From contig CAZJRB010000149.1 of NCBI GenBank assembly GCA_964547995.1, positions 1 to 15,591 on the forward strand: a stretch of 15,591 nucleotides of DNA. The letters run 5' to 3'. Below, one piece after another: positions 1-6,200 of the stretch; position 1 is the stretch's first letter; every line of letters begins with the position of its first letter. Source of the DNA: CAZJRB01 sp964547995. Lineage in GTDB: Bacteria; Planctomycetota; Planctomycetia; Pirellulales; Thermoguttaceae. The translations under genes were made by a program, and so were the position numbers. Below the pieces are notes generated by a model. It did no database searches. It saw only the letters and a list, made by a program, of their open reading frames with translations, and was not told the DNA's origin.

Positions 1-1070
1 TCGAGCTTGAAGCCGTTGTCGAGCATCCGCTTGATTTCTCTCTGCCAGGGCTTCTTGCCGACGAACCAGGGGTAGCCGGCAATCTGCTTTGCCCGTTTGC
101 GGTCGTTGTCGTTTAAGTCGATTTTCACGCTGTCGGAGAGCCCGCACCGGTCGAAGTCGATCGAGCGCAACCCGAGGAACTTGGCATCGGGGACGGCCAT
201 CCGCTGTGACTCGAACGCCAGGTTGATCGAGCCCTGTTTGATAACGCTGTAGATGTAGTATCCCCAGGGGTCGTTATCGAGCAGGCAGTAGATCGGCAGT
301 TTCAACTCGTTGTGCATTCGATAGAGCAACCGCCGGACGCCGCGTGGCGGCTGGCCCCCGCCGTGCGTGAGGATGCACTTGTGTTTGCGCCAGAACTTGT
401 CTTCGTTGAAGCGTTGCCAGACCGTTCCCTTTTCAACATGGAGGACGAACCTGGCATCACACTTCCTGAACCGGATGACGTCGGGCTCGACGATCGACGG
501 GATGGCGTACCCGCCCGACCCCATTCGGGAGCAGTCGATCTCGTCGCCGCTGTCCACCAACACAACGTTGCCGACGAGCGTGCCTTTGGGATCGGCCCGC
601 AAGTGCATCTCTTCGCGGAGGCTGTCAAGGACCACTTCCACGTCTTCGATGATCGGGTCGCAATCCGACTGAACGTCGAACGTGTGCTCGTTGGTGCCCT
701 TGATTTTGCCCTTCAGCGTGTAGAAGAGTCCGCGGATGCTGTTGGTCTTTCCTTCCCGAAGCAATTGGTTGCACCCTTTGGCAACAAGCATTGTCTGCAT
801 GAACGCCTTGGCTTGGGAGAGGTTAAAGAGTTCGCGCCGGTTGGTGTTTTTACCCATTTCGATGATGCGTTTCCGCTTGTTGTATCGCACGTTCGAGAGG
901 GACCGCGTGGGGATATCGACGCAGGGATCGCGTCGCCGGGCGGCGGCTTTGACCACCCCGTCGGCAAGATTGTTCAGCGAGCCGAGCGTTTTCTTGTCGC
1001 GGGCGTTGAGCTTCACTTTCGGCGCCTTTGCAGCGGTGGTTTTGCTTTTCGCAGTTTTCTTTTTTGCCAT
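1..1070 (-). CDS. top6A: DNA topoisomerase VI subunit A (Spo11-like), C-terminus outside window
   Basis: This is the DNA-cleaving subunit of type IIB topoisomerase VI, which with subunit B passes one duplex through a double-strand break to relax or decatenate DNA. Read from the ATG at 1070-1068, 356 codons are open to the left edge. The family is about 360-390 aa, so only a short C-terminus is missing. The N-terminus is Lys/Ala-rich (residues 2-20). The 5Y-CAP/winged-helix part has the segment SIRGLFYTLKG, whose Y117 is the expected catalytic tyrosine. The Toprim part follows with VVLVDSGDE, THGGGQPPRG (residues 235-244) and LLDNDPWGYY, where D265 and D267 form the metal-binding DxD. It lies 116 nt downstream of subunit B in the same direction, so co-transcription is likely. 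No strong Shine-Dalgarno precedes the ATG. Family assignment is secure; the exact start is less so. Confidence 0.93.
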   Translation of the reverse strand, partial: MAKKKTAKSKTTAAKAPKVKLNARDKKTLGSLNNLADGVVKAAARRRDPCVDIPTRSLSNVRYNKRKRIIEMGKNTNRRELFNLSQAKAFMQTMLVAKGCNQLLREGKTNSIRGLFYTLKGKIKGTNEHTFDVQSDCDPIIEDVEVVLDSLREEMHLRADPKGTLVGNVVLVDSGDEIDCSRMGSGGYAIPSIVEPDVIRFRKCDARFVLHVEKGTVWQRFNEDKFWRKHKCILTHGGGQPPRGVRRLLYRMHNELKLPIYCLLDNDPWGYYIYSVIKQGSINLAFESQRMAVPDAKFLGLRSIDFDRCGLSDSVKIDLNDNDRKRAKQIAGYPWFVGKKPWQREIKRMLDNGFKL

Positions 1071-1103
1071 GGTGTGACTGTCTTGGCCATATTTCAACGG
1101 AAC

Positions 1104-1124
1104 CCCCGCCACGCAGTGGCGGGG
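1104..1124. repeat. Perfect GC-rich hairpin in the top6B-top6A gap
   Basis: CCCCGCCAC (1104-1112) and GTGGCGGGG (1116-1124) are perfect reverse complements around a 3-nt loop. In the topo VI transcript the hairpin would form about 33 nt before the top6A start codon. No T-run follows on the minus strand, so it is not a typical terminator. It could be a REP-like palindrome, or an RNA structure that affects top6A expression. Confidence 0.7.
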
Positions 1125-1130
1125 CGTTTG

Positions 1131-1186
1131 CTCCCAACTCCCAACTCTCAACTCTCAACTCTGGACTCTGGACTCTCGACTCGCAA
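1131..1186. repeat. Eight tandem 7-bp units between top6B and top6A
   Basis: On the plus strand the tract reads, without gaps, CTCCCAA twice, CTCTCAA twice, CTCTGGA twice, CTCTCGA, CTCGCAA. It is 8 x 7 = 56 bp and ends at the base next to the top6B stop codon (1187-1189). All units share CTC at positions 1-3 and A at position 7; variation is confined to positions 4-6. This resembles the short tandemly repeated heptamers known from filamentous cyanobacteria. It is non-coding here, and because 7 is not a multiple of 3 it would read through all frames. Confidence 0.85.
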
Positions 1187-3259
1187 TCAAAACAATCGCC
1201 CTTGCCCGTTATTGTTTTCGTCCTTCTGCTCCCGGATTTTTTCGGCCAGGGCTTCGGCCGCTTCGCTGGGATCGACGATGAGCACGTTCTCACCCAGGTC
1301 GAGTTCATCTTCGTCGATGGGCCGGCCGCGGTCGTCGAGCCGGACGTCGGCTTCGGCGGTCTTCTTCCTGGCCACCTTGAGCAACTGCCCGTAGAGTTTC
1401 TCTTCGTCGGTTCGGTTGATCTGACTGACGGCGCCGGCGACTTCTCGGAGGTACCGCATGAAGACGGCCCGGCGGTCGCCCTCGTGCTTGACGCGTTTGC
1501 GGCGCCGCAGATACATCCCCAGCTTTCGCCCGACCGCTTGGAGGGCCAGCCGCAATTCCTTCTGGATTTCCGGGTACGAGGCGATGGCTTCCTTCGATTC
1601 GCTGGTGAAGGGGACCCACACGCTGCCCATGTGGACCATGATGGTCACCGGCCCGCGGGGGAGCTGGCCTCGCGACTGGGCCAGCCCGTAGCTCCGCCAG
1701 TTGGTCGACATCACCGTTTGCGTAATGGCGCAGCCGCCGGCCTGGAACTGAAGCGGCACGCGGTTGGCGTATCGCAAGACGGTCATCGATTGGCCGTCGT
1801 GTACGTTGACGTTCTGCATGGCGTGGTGGAGGAGATCGACGTCCTTGGTCTTGAGATTCCGGGGGGCCATCCGGGTCTTGAGATCGGCTTCCTTGATGAT
1901 CCTGTCGGCCGCGTCGGTTCCCAGGCCGTCGAAGGTCATGGCCAGGAACTGCCGCAGGGTTCTCGAGTCGGTTTCTTCGATCAGATCGGCCAGGGCGTCC
2001 CGCGAGATGCGATGTGCGGTCGATCCGCCGCCGTAGGCCAGCCCGACTTCGATCTGGAATGGGTTTCCGCGATAGACGGCGGGGGGCCGCGTTGCGGCGG
2101 CGTAGAACTCGCCCGGCACCACCTGGTGGAGCCCCTTGAGAATCAGCTCCTCGCCGATGGGCGAGATGCAGTCGGTCGAGGGGGCCTTGATCTTCGTCTG
2201 CTGGATTGCCTGGTAGACGGCGTCGGCCTCGCGCCGGCCGATCCGCTTGGGGTTTGCGCGGGTGCTGATCTCGGCCCCTTCACAAATCCGCCGGGCCACG
2301 GCCGGGCTGACGCGCGAGAACGACTTGGTCAGAAACTGCGAGATTGTCGGCGCCTTGGTGTTCTTGAGCATGGCGACGAGCATCCCCAGCTCGATCCCGT
2401 AGGGATGCGGCTTGATCTCTCTCGGTTCTGGCGGCAACCGCTCGGCCACGGCCTCGTAGTCCCGCTTGTTGTCGTCCGGATCGACGTAGTGGAGTGCGAC
2501 GTGCGGGTTGGCGATGGCGGTTTGCTCGAGATACTCGTCGACGCTGCCGCGGCCCCGCTGGTACTTGGCCTCCAGCTCGATGGTCACGCGGGTGCCGTGG
2601 TTCGACTCGATCCACTCGATGCCGTGCTTCTCGATGGCTTTTTCACCGCGTGTCCCCGGCGGAATCTCCTTGCCCTCGCCGCGGCCGTTGACGATCTCCG
2701 GGCGGTTGCGTTTCGTGTCGATTTGGATTTCGTAATAGTGGGCCGGCTTGCGGACCGAGACCTTCGACATGATCTTGACCGGCTTGCCGGTAGTCAAAAG
2801 CCCGTACATTCCGGCGGCGGAAATGCCGATTCCCTGTTGCCCGCGGCTCATCCGCAGGCGATGGAACTTCGAGCCGTAGAGCAGCTTGCCGAAGATCAGC
2901 GGGATCTGCTTCTTGAGGATCCCGGGTCCGTTGTCCTGAACGCCGACTTGAAAGCGGTCCTGGCCGTTGCCGCCCTCGACGCGCCGGGTATGGACCCAGA
3001 TTTCGGGCAGGATACCGGCCTCTTCGCAGGCGTCGATGGCGTTGTCGACGGCTTCCTTGACGGTGGTCAGGAGCGCCTTCCGCGGATTGTCGAATCCTAA
3101 AAGGTGGCGGTTCTTGGCGAAGAACTCACTGACCGAGATGTCGCGTTGGCTGGCGGCCATTGACTGGGCGGTTGCCCGACGCCGGCGCCGGGCAGGGGGG
3201 GCGCCGCCCTTACCGGCTTTTCGGGGGGAGACGCTCTTGCGAGGCTTCTTCCTGGCCAA
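1187..3259 (-). CDS. top6B: DNA topoisomerase VI subunit B (GHKL ATPase)
   Basis: This is the ATP-driven gate subunit of topo VI, 690 aa. The GHKL fold shows the N-box EAVDNAIDA (E69, N73), DNGPGI (109-114) and GQQGIGISAAGMY (140-152). An H2TH-type middle region follows (around MLKNTKAPTISQFLTKSFSR), then the transducer with VPFTSESKEAIA, whose Lys is the expected ATP-sensing switch lysine, and an Arg/Lys-rich C-terminal part. The start is a TTG at 3259-3257 with an AGGAG eight bases upstream. An internal ATG at residue 34 has no such site, and the extra N-terminus is Lys/Arg-rich like that of subunit A. The gene is followed by top6A, and a TATAAT lies about 50 bp upstream. Topo VI is typical of archaea and plants and uncommon in bacteria, so an ancient transfer is a reasonable inference. 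Confidence 0.96.
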   Translation of the reverse strand: MARKKPRKSVSPRKAGKGGAPPARRRRRATAQSMAASQRDISVSEFFAKNRHLLGFDNPRKALLTTVKEAVDNAIDACEEAGILPEIWVHTRRVEGGNGQDRFQVGVQDNGPGILKKQIPLIFGKLLYGSKFHRLRMSRGQQGIGISAAGMYGLLTTGKPVKIMSKVSVRKPAHYYEIQIDTKRNRPEIVNGRGEGKEIPPGTRGEKAIEKHGIEWIESNHGTRVTIELEAKYQRGRGSVDEYLEQTAIANPHVALHYVDPDDNKRDYEAVAERLPPEPREIKPHPYGIELGMLVAMLKNTKAPTISQFLTKSFSRVSPAVARRICEGAEISTRANPKRIGRREADAVYQAIQQTKIKAPSTDCISPIGEELILKGLHQVVPGEFYAAATRPPAVYRGNPFQIEVGLAYGGGSTAHRISRDALADLIEETDSRTLRQFLAMTFDGLGTDAADRIIKEADLKTRMAPRNLKTKDVDLLHHAMQNVNVHDGQSMTVLRYANRVPLQFQAGGCAITQTVMSTNWRSYGLAQSRGQLPRGPVTIMVHMGSVWVPFTSESKEAIASYPEIQKELRLALQAVGRKLGMYLRRRKRVKHEGDRRAVFMRYLREVAGAVSQINRTDEEKLYGQLLKVARKKTAEADVRLDDRGRPIDEDELDLGENVLIVDPSEAAEALAEKIREQKDENNNGQGRLF

Positions 3260-3309
3260 TCTCGCAACTCCTGGGGGGTCGCTTTGTAGGGACGATTCCG
3301 GCTGGACCG

Positions 3310-3315
3310 ATTATA
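3310..3315 (-). promoter_or_regulatory. Candidate -10 box for the topo VI genes
   Basis: On the minus strand this reads TATAAT, a perfect -10 consensus, 50 bp upstream of the TTG start of top6B. That position would give a short leader of roughly 40-45 nt. I see no convincing TTGACA-like -35 at 16-18 bp upstream (the region there is GC-rich), so the box is supported only by its sequence and position. Confidence 0.4.
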
Positions 3316-3449
3316 CCGGTTTTCGCGCCCGCCCTCTACCCGACTTTTCCGCCTGTAACGGCCTACACCAGGCATATCTGGTTTCTCTGGCGCATCCGCC
3401 ACATAAAGATTCACCCGTAGGACCGCCACAAGCCGAAACTCACACAGAA

Positions 3450-3472
3450 CCATCCGGGAAAGCCCCGGATGG
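3450..3472. repeat. 9-bp perfect hairpin in the divergent intergenic region
   Basis: CCATCCGGG (3450-3458) pairs with CCCGGATGG (3464-3472) around a 5-nt loop. It lies between the divergent top6B and the 114-aa secreted-protein gene, 76 bp before the latter's start. There is no T-run on either side, so it is a possible operator or leader structure and not a plain terminator. Confidence 0.5.
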
Positions 3473-3482
3473 GCGTTGATGG

Positions 3483-3515
3483 GAACCTACCGATTAGTCC
3501 GAACCTACCGATTAG
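3483..3515 (+). promoter_or_regulatory. 15-bp direct repeat upstream of a secreted-protein gene
   Basis: GAACCTACCGATTAG occurs at 3483-3497 and again at 3501-3515, an 18-bp period, starting 65 bp before the ATG at 3548. The core CTACCGATTAG recurs exactly once more at 8838-8848. Spaced direct repeats just before a gene suggest regulator binding, but a dispersed repeat remnant would look the same. Confidence 0.5.
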
Positions 3516-3547
3516 GTCATCCTTTCCAAACTGTGAGGAGTTTCACG

Positions 3548-3892
3548 ATGACTCGAAATGTACTACGAAATTTGGCCGCTTCCATGGCCGTCCTGGTGGC
3601 GTTTGTCGTGGCGTGTGAATTCGACCTGGCCGGCGATCACCATGCCCGGGCCGAAAAGCGCGCCCGCACGGCAGACCAGATGTTCTACAACTACTATGTG
3701 CCACCCTGCGGCTACCCGCCGACCGGAGCCCAACTCTACGTGAGCCCCTTGCCCACGCCGCCCCTGGTCGGACATACCTGGGTCACGAATGCGGCATTCA
3801 TGCCCCACGAACTCCTCTGGAGACACCATCGTACCTATAAACGCCACCTTCCCAACGGCAAGGTGACCAGGACCAGGGTATCGTGGCACTAG
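3548..3892 (+). CDS. Small secreted protein of unknown function
   Basis: The product is 114 aa. The ATG at 3548 has GAGGAG seven bases upstream (3535-3540) and gives a good Sec signal peptide: MTRNVLRNLAASMAVLVAF followed by VVAC. In-frame codons further upstream lack such a site. The mature part is rich in Tyr, Pro, His and Arg, with NYYVPP, LYVSPLPTPPLVGHTWVT, FMPHELLWRHH and a terminal TRTRVSW. I associate this pattern with short exported hypothetical proteins of planctomycetes, but name no function. C23, at the end of the hydrophobic stretch, could be a lipobox-like Cys, though the context is not a good lipobox. The stop codon TAG lies inside the left arm of an inverted-repeat element. 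Confidence 0.75.
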   Translation: MTRNVLRNLAASMAVLVAFVVACEFDLAGDHHARAEKRARTADQMFYNYYVPPCGYPPTGAQLYVSPLPTPPLVGHTWVTNAAFMPHELLWRHHRTYKRHLPNGKVTRTRVSWH

Positions 3893-4000
3893 TACCCCAT
3901 GTCACTTGAAACTGTCAGTACGATGGCTCTCCGAAGCCGTCGACAAACCGCGTCGGCCTCGGAGGGCCAACGTACAAAATCAAATGCAATGGGGTACTAG
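3889..4000. mobile_element. 112-bp MITE-like inverted-repeat element
   Basis: Outer arms CTAGTACCCCAT (3889-3900) and ATGGGGTACTAG (3989-4000) are perfectly complementary. Inner arms 3918-3939 and 3954-3975 match at 19 of 22 positions, so almost the whole element folds into one long hairpin around about 3940-3953. It has no coding capacity. If the element is taken as GTACCCC...GGGGTAC it is flanked by TA on both sides, as left by Tc1/mariner-IS630-type insertion. The palindromic ends make the boundary ambiguous. Removing the element together with one TA leaves the upstream stop codon TAG intact. It may also act as a transcription stop between the two secreted-protein genes. Confidence 0.65.
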
Positions 4001-4036
4001 GAACCAGGAATCAACAAAACAAAGGAACACAAGATC

Positions 4037-4789
4037 ATGAGATTTACATTGTGTACTATCGTTGCCGTGTCGGTTCTGAGCGCGGGTGCAGCCGGCTCGG
4101 CATTCGCAGAAGGCTGCAAAAGTTGCGCTAACCCTAAACTCAAGACCGTTCGCCTCCAGAAACCAAGCCCTCCGAAGAATCCTCGCACCGCAAGCCGCTC
4201 GAAGGATTGTTACAGCTCGAACTGCTCGAAAAAGAGTTGTCACGGTTCAGACTGCTCGGAGAAGAGTTGCGGTTCAGGTTGCTCGAAATGCAGCGGCTGC
4301 TCGAAGGGATCTTGCTACTCGAAGAATTCAAAGAGCTGTAGCTGTCACGCTTCCGGTGGTTTCCGTGTGTGTCCGGCGTGCGGCACGCGGGGTACGTGCG
4401 GGCCGGACGGCCGGTGCCGGCGGTGCGGTGCTTGTTGTGGCGGCCACGGCTGCGTGGGAGGCTATTGCGGGCGGAGGCACCAAAGCCATCGGTACGGTAC
4501 CAACGGCCCCGGATGCTGGCACAACGGCTATGCCTATACCCCGTGGGGTGTTCCTGCCGCACTGGTCGTTCCGCCGACCGTCGATTGGGTGACCAACTGG
4601 GGTTGGGGCGTCGGAAACACGCGGATCACGCCGATCTATGCCCAGTTCGGTCCCAACTGGCCCGGTACCATGACCACGATTGTTGAGGGCGGCGACAGCA
4701 CGGGTGGCCAACCCCGATATCTGACCACGCCGCCGCAGCCCAGCGACACGACCCAGTTCGGCGTCAATTACGTACGCGGGCCCTGGTAG
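4037..4789 (+). CDS. Cysteine-rich secreted protein
   Basis: The product is 250 aa. AAGGAA precedes the ATG by about 10 bases. The signal peptide ends near SAFA/EG (residue 24). The mature protein has 23 Cys. Residues ~57-105 are a low-complexity run of CSKKSC, CSEKSC, CSGCSKGSC-type units. Residues ~110-145 hold CPACG...CRRCGACC, which looks like a zinc-ribbon or disulfide cluster. The C-terminal ~90 residues are Cys-poor and Gly/Pro/Trp-rich (ALVVPPTVDWVTNWGWGVG, ITPIYAQFGPNWPG, DTTQFGVNYVRGPW) and look like a separate conserved domain of planctomycete exported proteins. Metal binding or cross-linking in the cell envelope is possible but unproven. A strong terminator follows 40 bp after the stop. 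Confidence 0.8.
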   Translation: MRFTLCTIVAVSVLSAGAAGSAFAEGCKSCANPKLKTVRLQKPSPPKNPRTASRSKDCYSSNCSKKSCHGSDCSEKSCGSGCSKCSGCSKGSCYSKNSKSCSCHASGGFRVCPACGTRGTCGPDGRCRRCGACCGGHGCVGGYCGRRHQSHRYGTNGPGCWHNGYAYTPWGVPAALVVPPTVDWVTNWGWGVGNTRITPIYAQFGPNWPGTMTTIVEGGDSTGGQPRYLTTPPQPSDTTQFGVNYVRGPW

Positions 4790-4829
4790 TCCCGCCGGAC
4801 GGCAGCCGATTCATAGATTTTCGATTTTC

Positions 4830-4872
4830 ACAAAGGGTAGCCCACATCGGTGAGCTACCCTTTGTTTCTTTC
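4830..4872 (+). terminator. Rho-independent terminator after the Cys-rich gene
   Basis: ACAAAGGGTAGC (4830-4841) and GCTACCCTTTGT (4854-4865) form a perfect 12-bp stem with a 12-nt loop. The right arm ends in TTTGT and is followed by TTCTTTC, giving a U-rich tail on the plus strand. The start is 40 bp after the stop of the cysteine-rich gene. Confidence 0.85.
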
Positions 4873-4886
4873 ACCCTGCCGAACTT

Positions 4887-4913
4887 GCAGAACGGATTGA
4901 CAATCCGTCCTGC
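4887..4913. repeat. Palindromic intergenic repeat
   Basis: GCAGAACGGATT (4887-4898) and AATCCGTCCTGC (4902-4913) pair at 11 of 12 positions around the loop GAC. It lies between the terminator and the promoter of the coiled-coil gene. It looks like a short dispersed REP-type palindrome; copy number in the genome cannot be judged from here. Confidence 0.6.
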
Positions 4914-4945
4914 GGTCCCGTCCTTGCAACCGACGGGTAAAATCC

Positions 4946-4974
4946 TTGCCATTCCGCCGGGATTCTGGTATCCT
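4946..4974 (+). promoter_or_regulatory. Sigma70-type promoter for the coiled-coil gene
   Basis: TTGCCA (4946-4951) and TATCCT (4969-4974) are separated by exactly 17 bp. Each matches the -35/-10 consensus at four of six bases. The predicted start point near 4981 leaves a leader of about 50 nt before the ATG at 5033. Confidence 0.55.
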
Positions 4975-5032
4975 GTCGAGAGTGTCCCCGGGGCTTTCGG
5001 GGATATTGCTTTCTGTTCGACGGGAGTTTCCC

Positions 5033-5884
5033 ATGTTTCGACATCGAATCGTTCCGGCCTTCGCGTTCGCCGTGGCTGTTGCCGCCCTCGCCTCCATTGC
5101 GCTGGGCGACAAGAAGCAGGAAGAGCAGATGCGCCGCGAGTACCACGCCCGCCTCAAGGCAATCGAACACGAGGAATCGGTCATCCGCCGGCAAATCCAG
5201 CAGCTCGAGAAGCAGGTCCCCGAGGTGAAGAAACAGCTACAGGCGACCCAGCAAGTCCTCCAAGTGATGGCCGGCCAGGCCCAGGCGGCTAAGGCTCAGC
5301 TTGACGAAGCCAAGGCGGAAACCAAGCGGATGTCTCAGAAACTCGATGACGTGGCCGAGGAAGTCATTGCAGGCAAACCGGCCGATTCGCCCGTCGGCAA
5401 GGCCAGGGCAGCCGGGACGAAAGCCAAAAAGGCTTACACCGACGCCATCGACGCGATCAAGCACTCCAAGGCATTCAAGGAAGCTTACCAGCGAGCCACC
5501 TCCGAAGGCACTTCCCCGAAGATCGTTGCCCAGTTGCGAAAGCAGTGGTTCGATAACGATCCCACCGTGATCGACGCGCGCGAGCAACTTGCGAAGGCGC
5601 GGAGGGAATACGAGACCCTGCGGCTCGAGACACTCCGCAACGATCCCGACTGGAAACGGGCCGCGAGCAACCTGAAAGCGACGAAGGAGCAGGAACAGAG
5701 AACCGACGACCAGACCAAGAGCGTCCTGGGCCGATACGCCACCGCCCAGCGCCGCGTCACCATCACCAAACGCAACCTGGGCAAGTTGCAGGCCAAGATA
5801 CAACAAGGCCATCGCGCGCTGAACAGCACGGTCAACTTCAAGAACAACTTCAAACGCCAGTACGGCCACCTCGGCAAGAAGTGA
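5033..5884 (+). CDS. Exported coiled-coil protein of unknown function
   Basis: The product is 283 aa. GGGAG lies six bases before the ATG at 5033. This start gives a signal peptide (MFRHRIVPAFAFAVAVAALA, cleavage near IALGD); an earlier in-frame ATG at 4946 overlaps the predicted -35 and adds a non-signal-like leader. After the signal the protein is almost wholly charged and helical, rich in Lys, Glu, Gln, Arg and Ala. There are long coiled-coil stretches at roughly residues 30-110 (EEQMRREYHARLKAIEHEE, QLEKQVPEVKKQL) and 170-265, split by a Gly/Pro-containing break (AGKPADSPVGKARAAG). No enzymatic motif or membrane anchor is seen. It is probably a periplasmic structural or scaffold protein. 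It has its own promoter, and the possible 35-aa gene starts 13 nt after its stop. Confidence 0.8.
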   Translation: MFRHRIVPAFAFAVAVAALASIALGDKKQEEQMRREYHARLKAIEHEESVIRRQIQQLEKQVPEVKKQLQATQQVLQVMAGQAQAAKAQLDEAKAETKRMSQKLDDVAEEVIAGKPADSPVGKARAAGTKAKKAYTDAIDAIKHSKAFKEAYQRATSEGTSPKIVAQLRKQWFDNDPTVIDAREQLAKARREYETLRLETLRNDPDWKRAASNLKATKEQEQRTDDQTKSVLGRYATAQRRVTITKRNLGKLQAKIQQGHRALNSTVNFKNNFKRQYGHLGKK

Positions 5885-5897
5885 CGAGCCGCCCGCC

Positions 5898-6005
5898 ATG
5901 ACCGGAAAATCCAAACCCGCCGCCCGGAAACCCGCCACGAAATACGCCCAGCTACGCAAAAAAATGGACCGGCGCCGCAGAAGAGCCAAGCCGGGCAAGA
6001 AGTAA
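5898..6005 (+). CDS. Possible 35-aa arginine/lysine-rich peptide
   Basis: A short frame of 35 codons starts with ATG 13 nt after the stop of the coiled-coil gene and ends at TAA (6003-6005). It encodes MTGKSKPAARKPATKYAQLR then KKMDRRRRRAKPGKK. About 16 of 35 residues are Lys or Arg, including five consecutive Arg. No clear Shine-Dalgarno is present, so it would depend on translational coupling to the upstream gene. The charge would suit a nucleic-acid- or ribosome-binding peptide. It is too short to be sure it is a gene. Confidence 0.35.
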   Translation: MTGKSKPAARKPATKYAQLRKKMDRRRRRAKPGKK

Positions 6006-6021
6006 CCGCCGCAAGAAAAGT

Positions 6022-6083
6022 AGCAGGCACACTCCGTGTGCCGTCCGCGGTGTAAACCAAGAGCAACGCAGAGGGCGCCTGCT
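6022..6083. repeat. Two-level palindromic repeat in an intergenic region
   Basis: GGCACAC (6026-6032) and GTGTGCC (6036-6042) form a perfect 7-bp stem with loop TCC. The outer arms AGCAGGC (6022-6028) and GCCTGCT (6077-6083) are also perfect complements and share two bases with the inner stem, so the two foldings are alternatives. There is no coding capacity and no T-run. It looks like a dispersed palindromic repeat; a leader structure for the following gene is possible. Confidence 0.5.
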
Positions 6084-6200
6084 CCCGGCCAACCCACGCC
6101 TTGTGTCCGGAAAACGCAGACGCGCTTTGCAAGAACACGCCGCTTGGTGTAAGCTGTTCCTCAGGTAACCCGTAACGGAGGCAAACAACGGCGAACGGTG

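Noticed and set aside
312..1394. 360-codon plus-strand frame over top6A and the intergenic repeat
   Set aside because: It crosses the heptamer tract and is antisense to the Spo11-like gene, which has all conserved motifs; no ribosome binding site or domain.
1028..3100. 690-codon plus-strand frame opposite top6B
   Set aside because: It lies antisense to a gene with clear topo VI B motifs. Long antisense frames are expected in GC-rich DNA, and the translation shows no family signature.
4140..4562. 140-codon minus-strand Ser/Asn-rich frame
   Set aside because: It is the mirror of the Cys-Ser low-complexity array of the cysteine-rich gene, which has a signal peptide, ribosome site and terminator.
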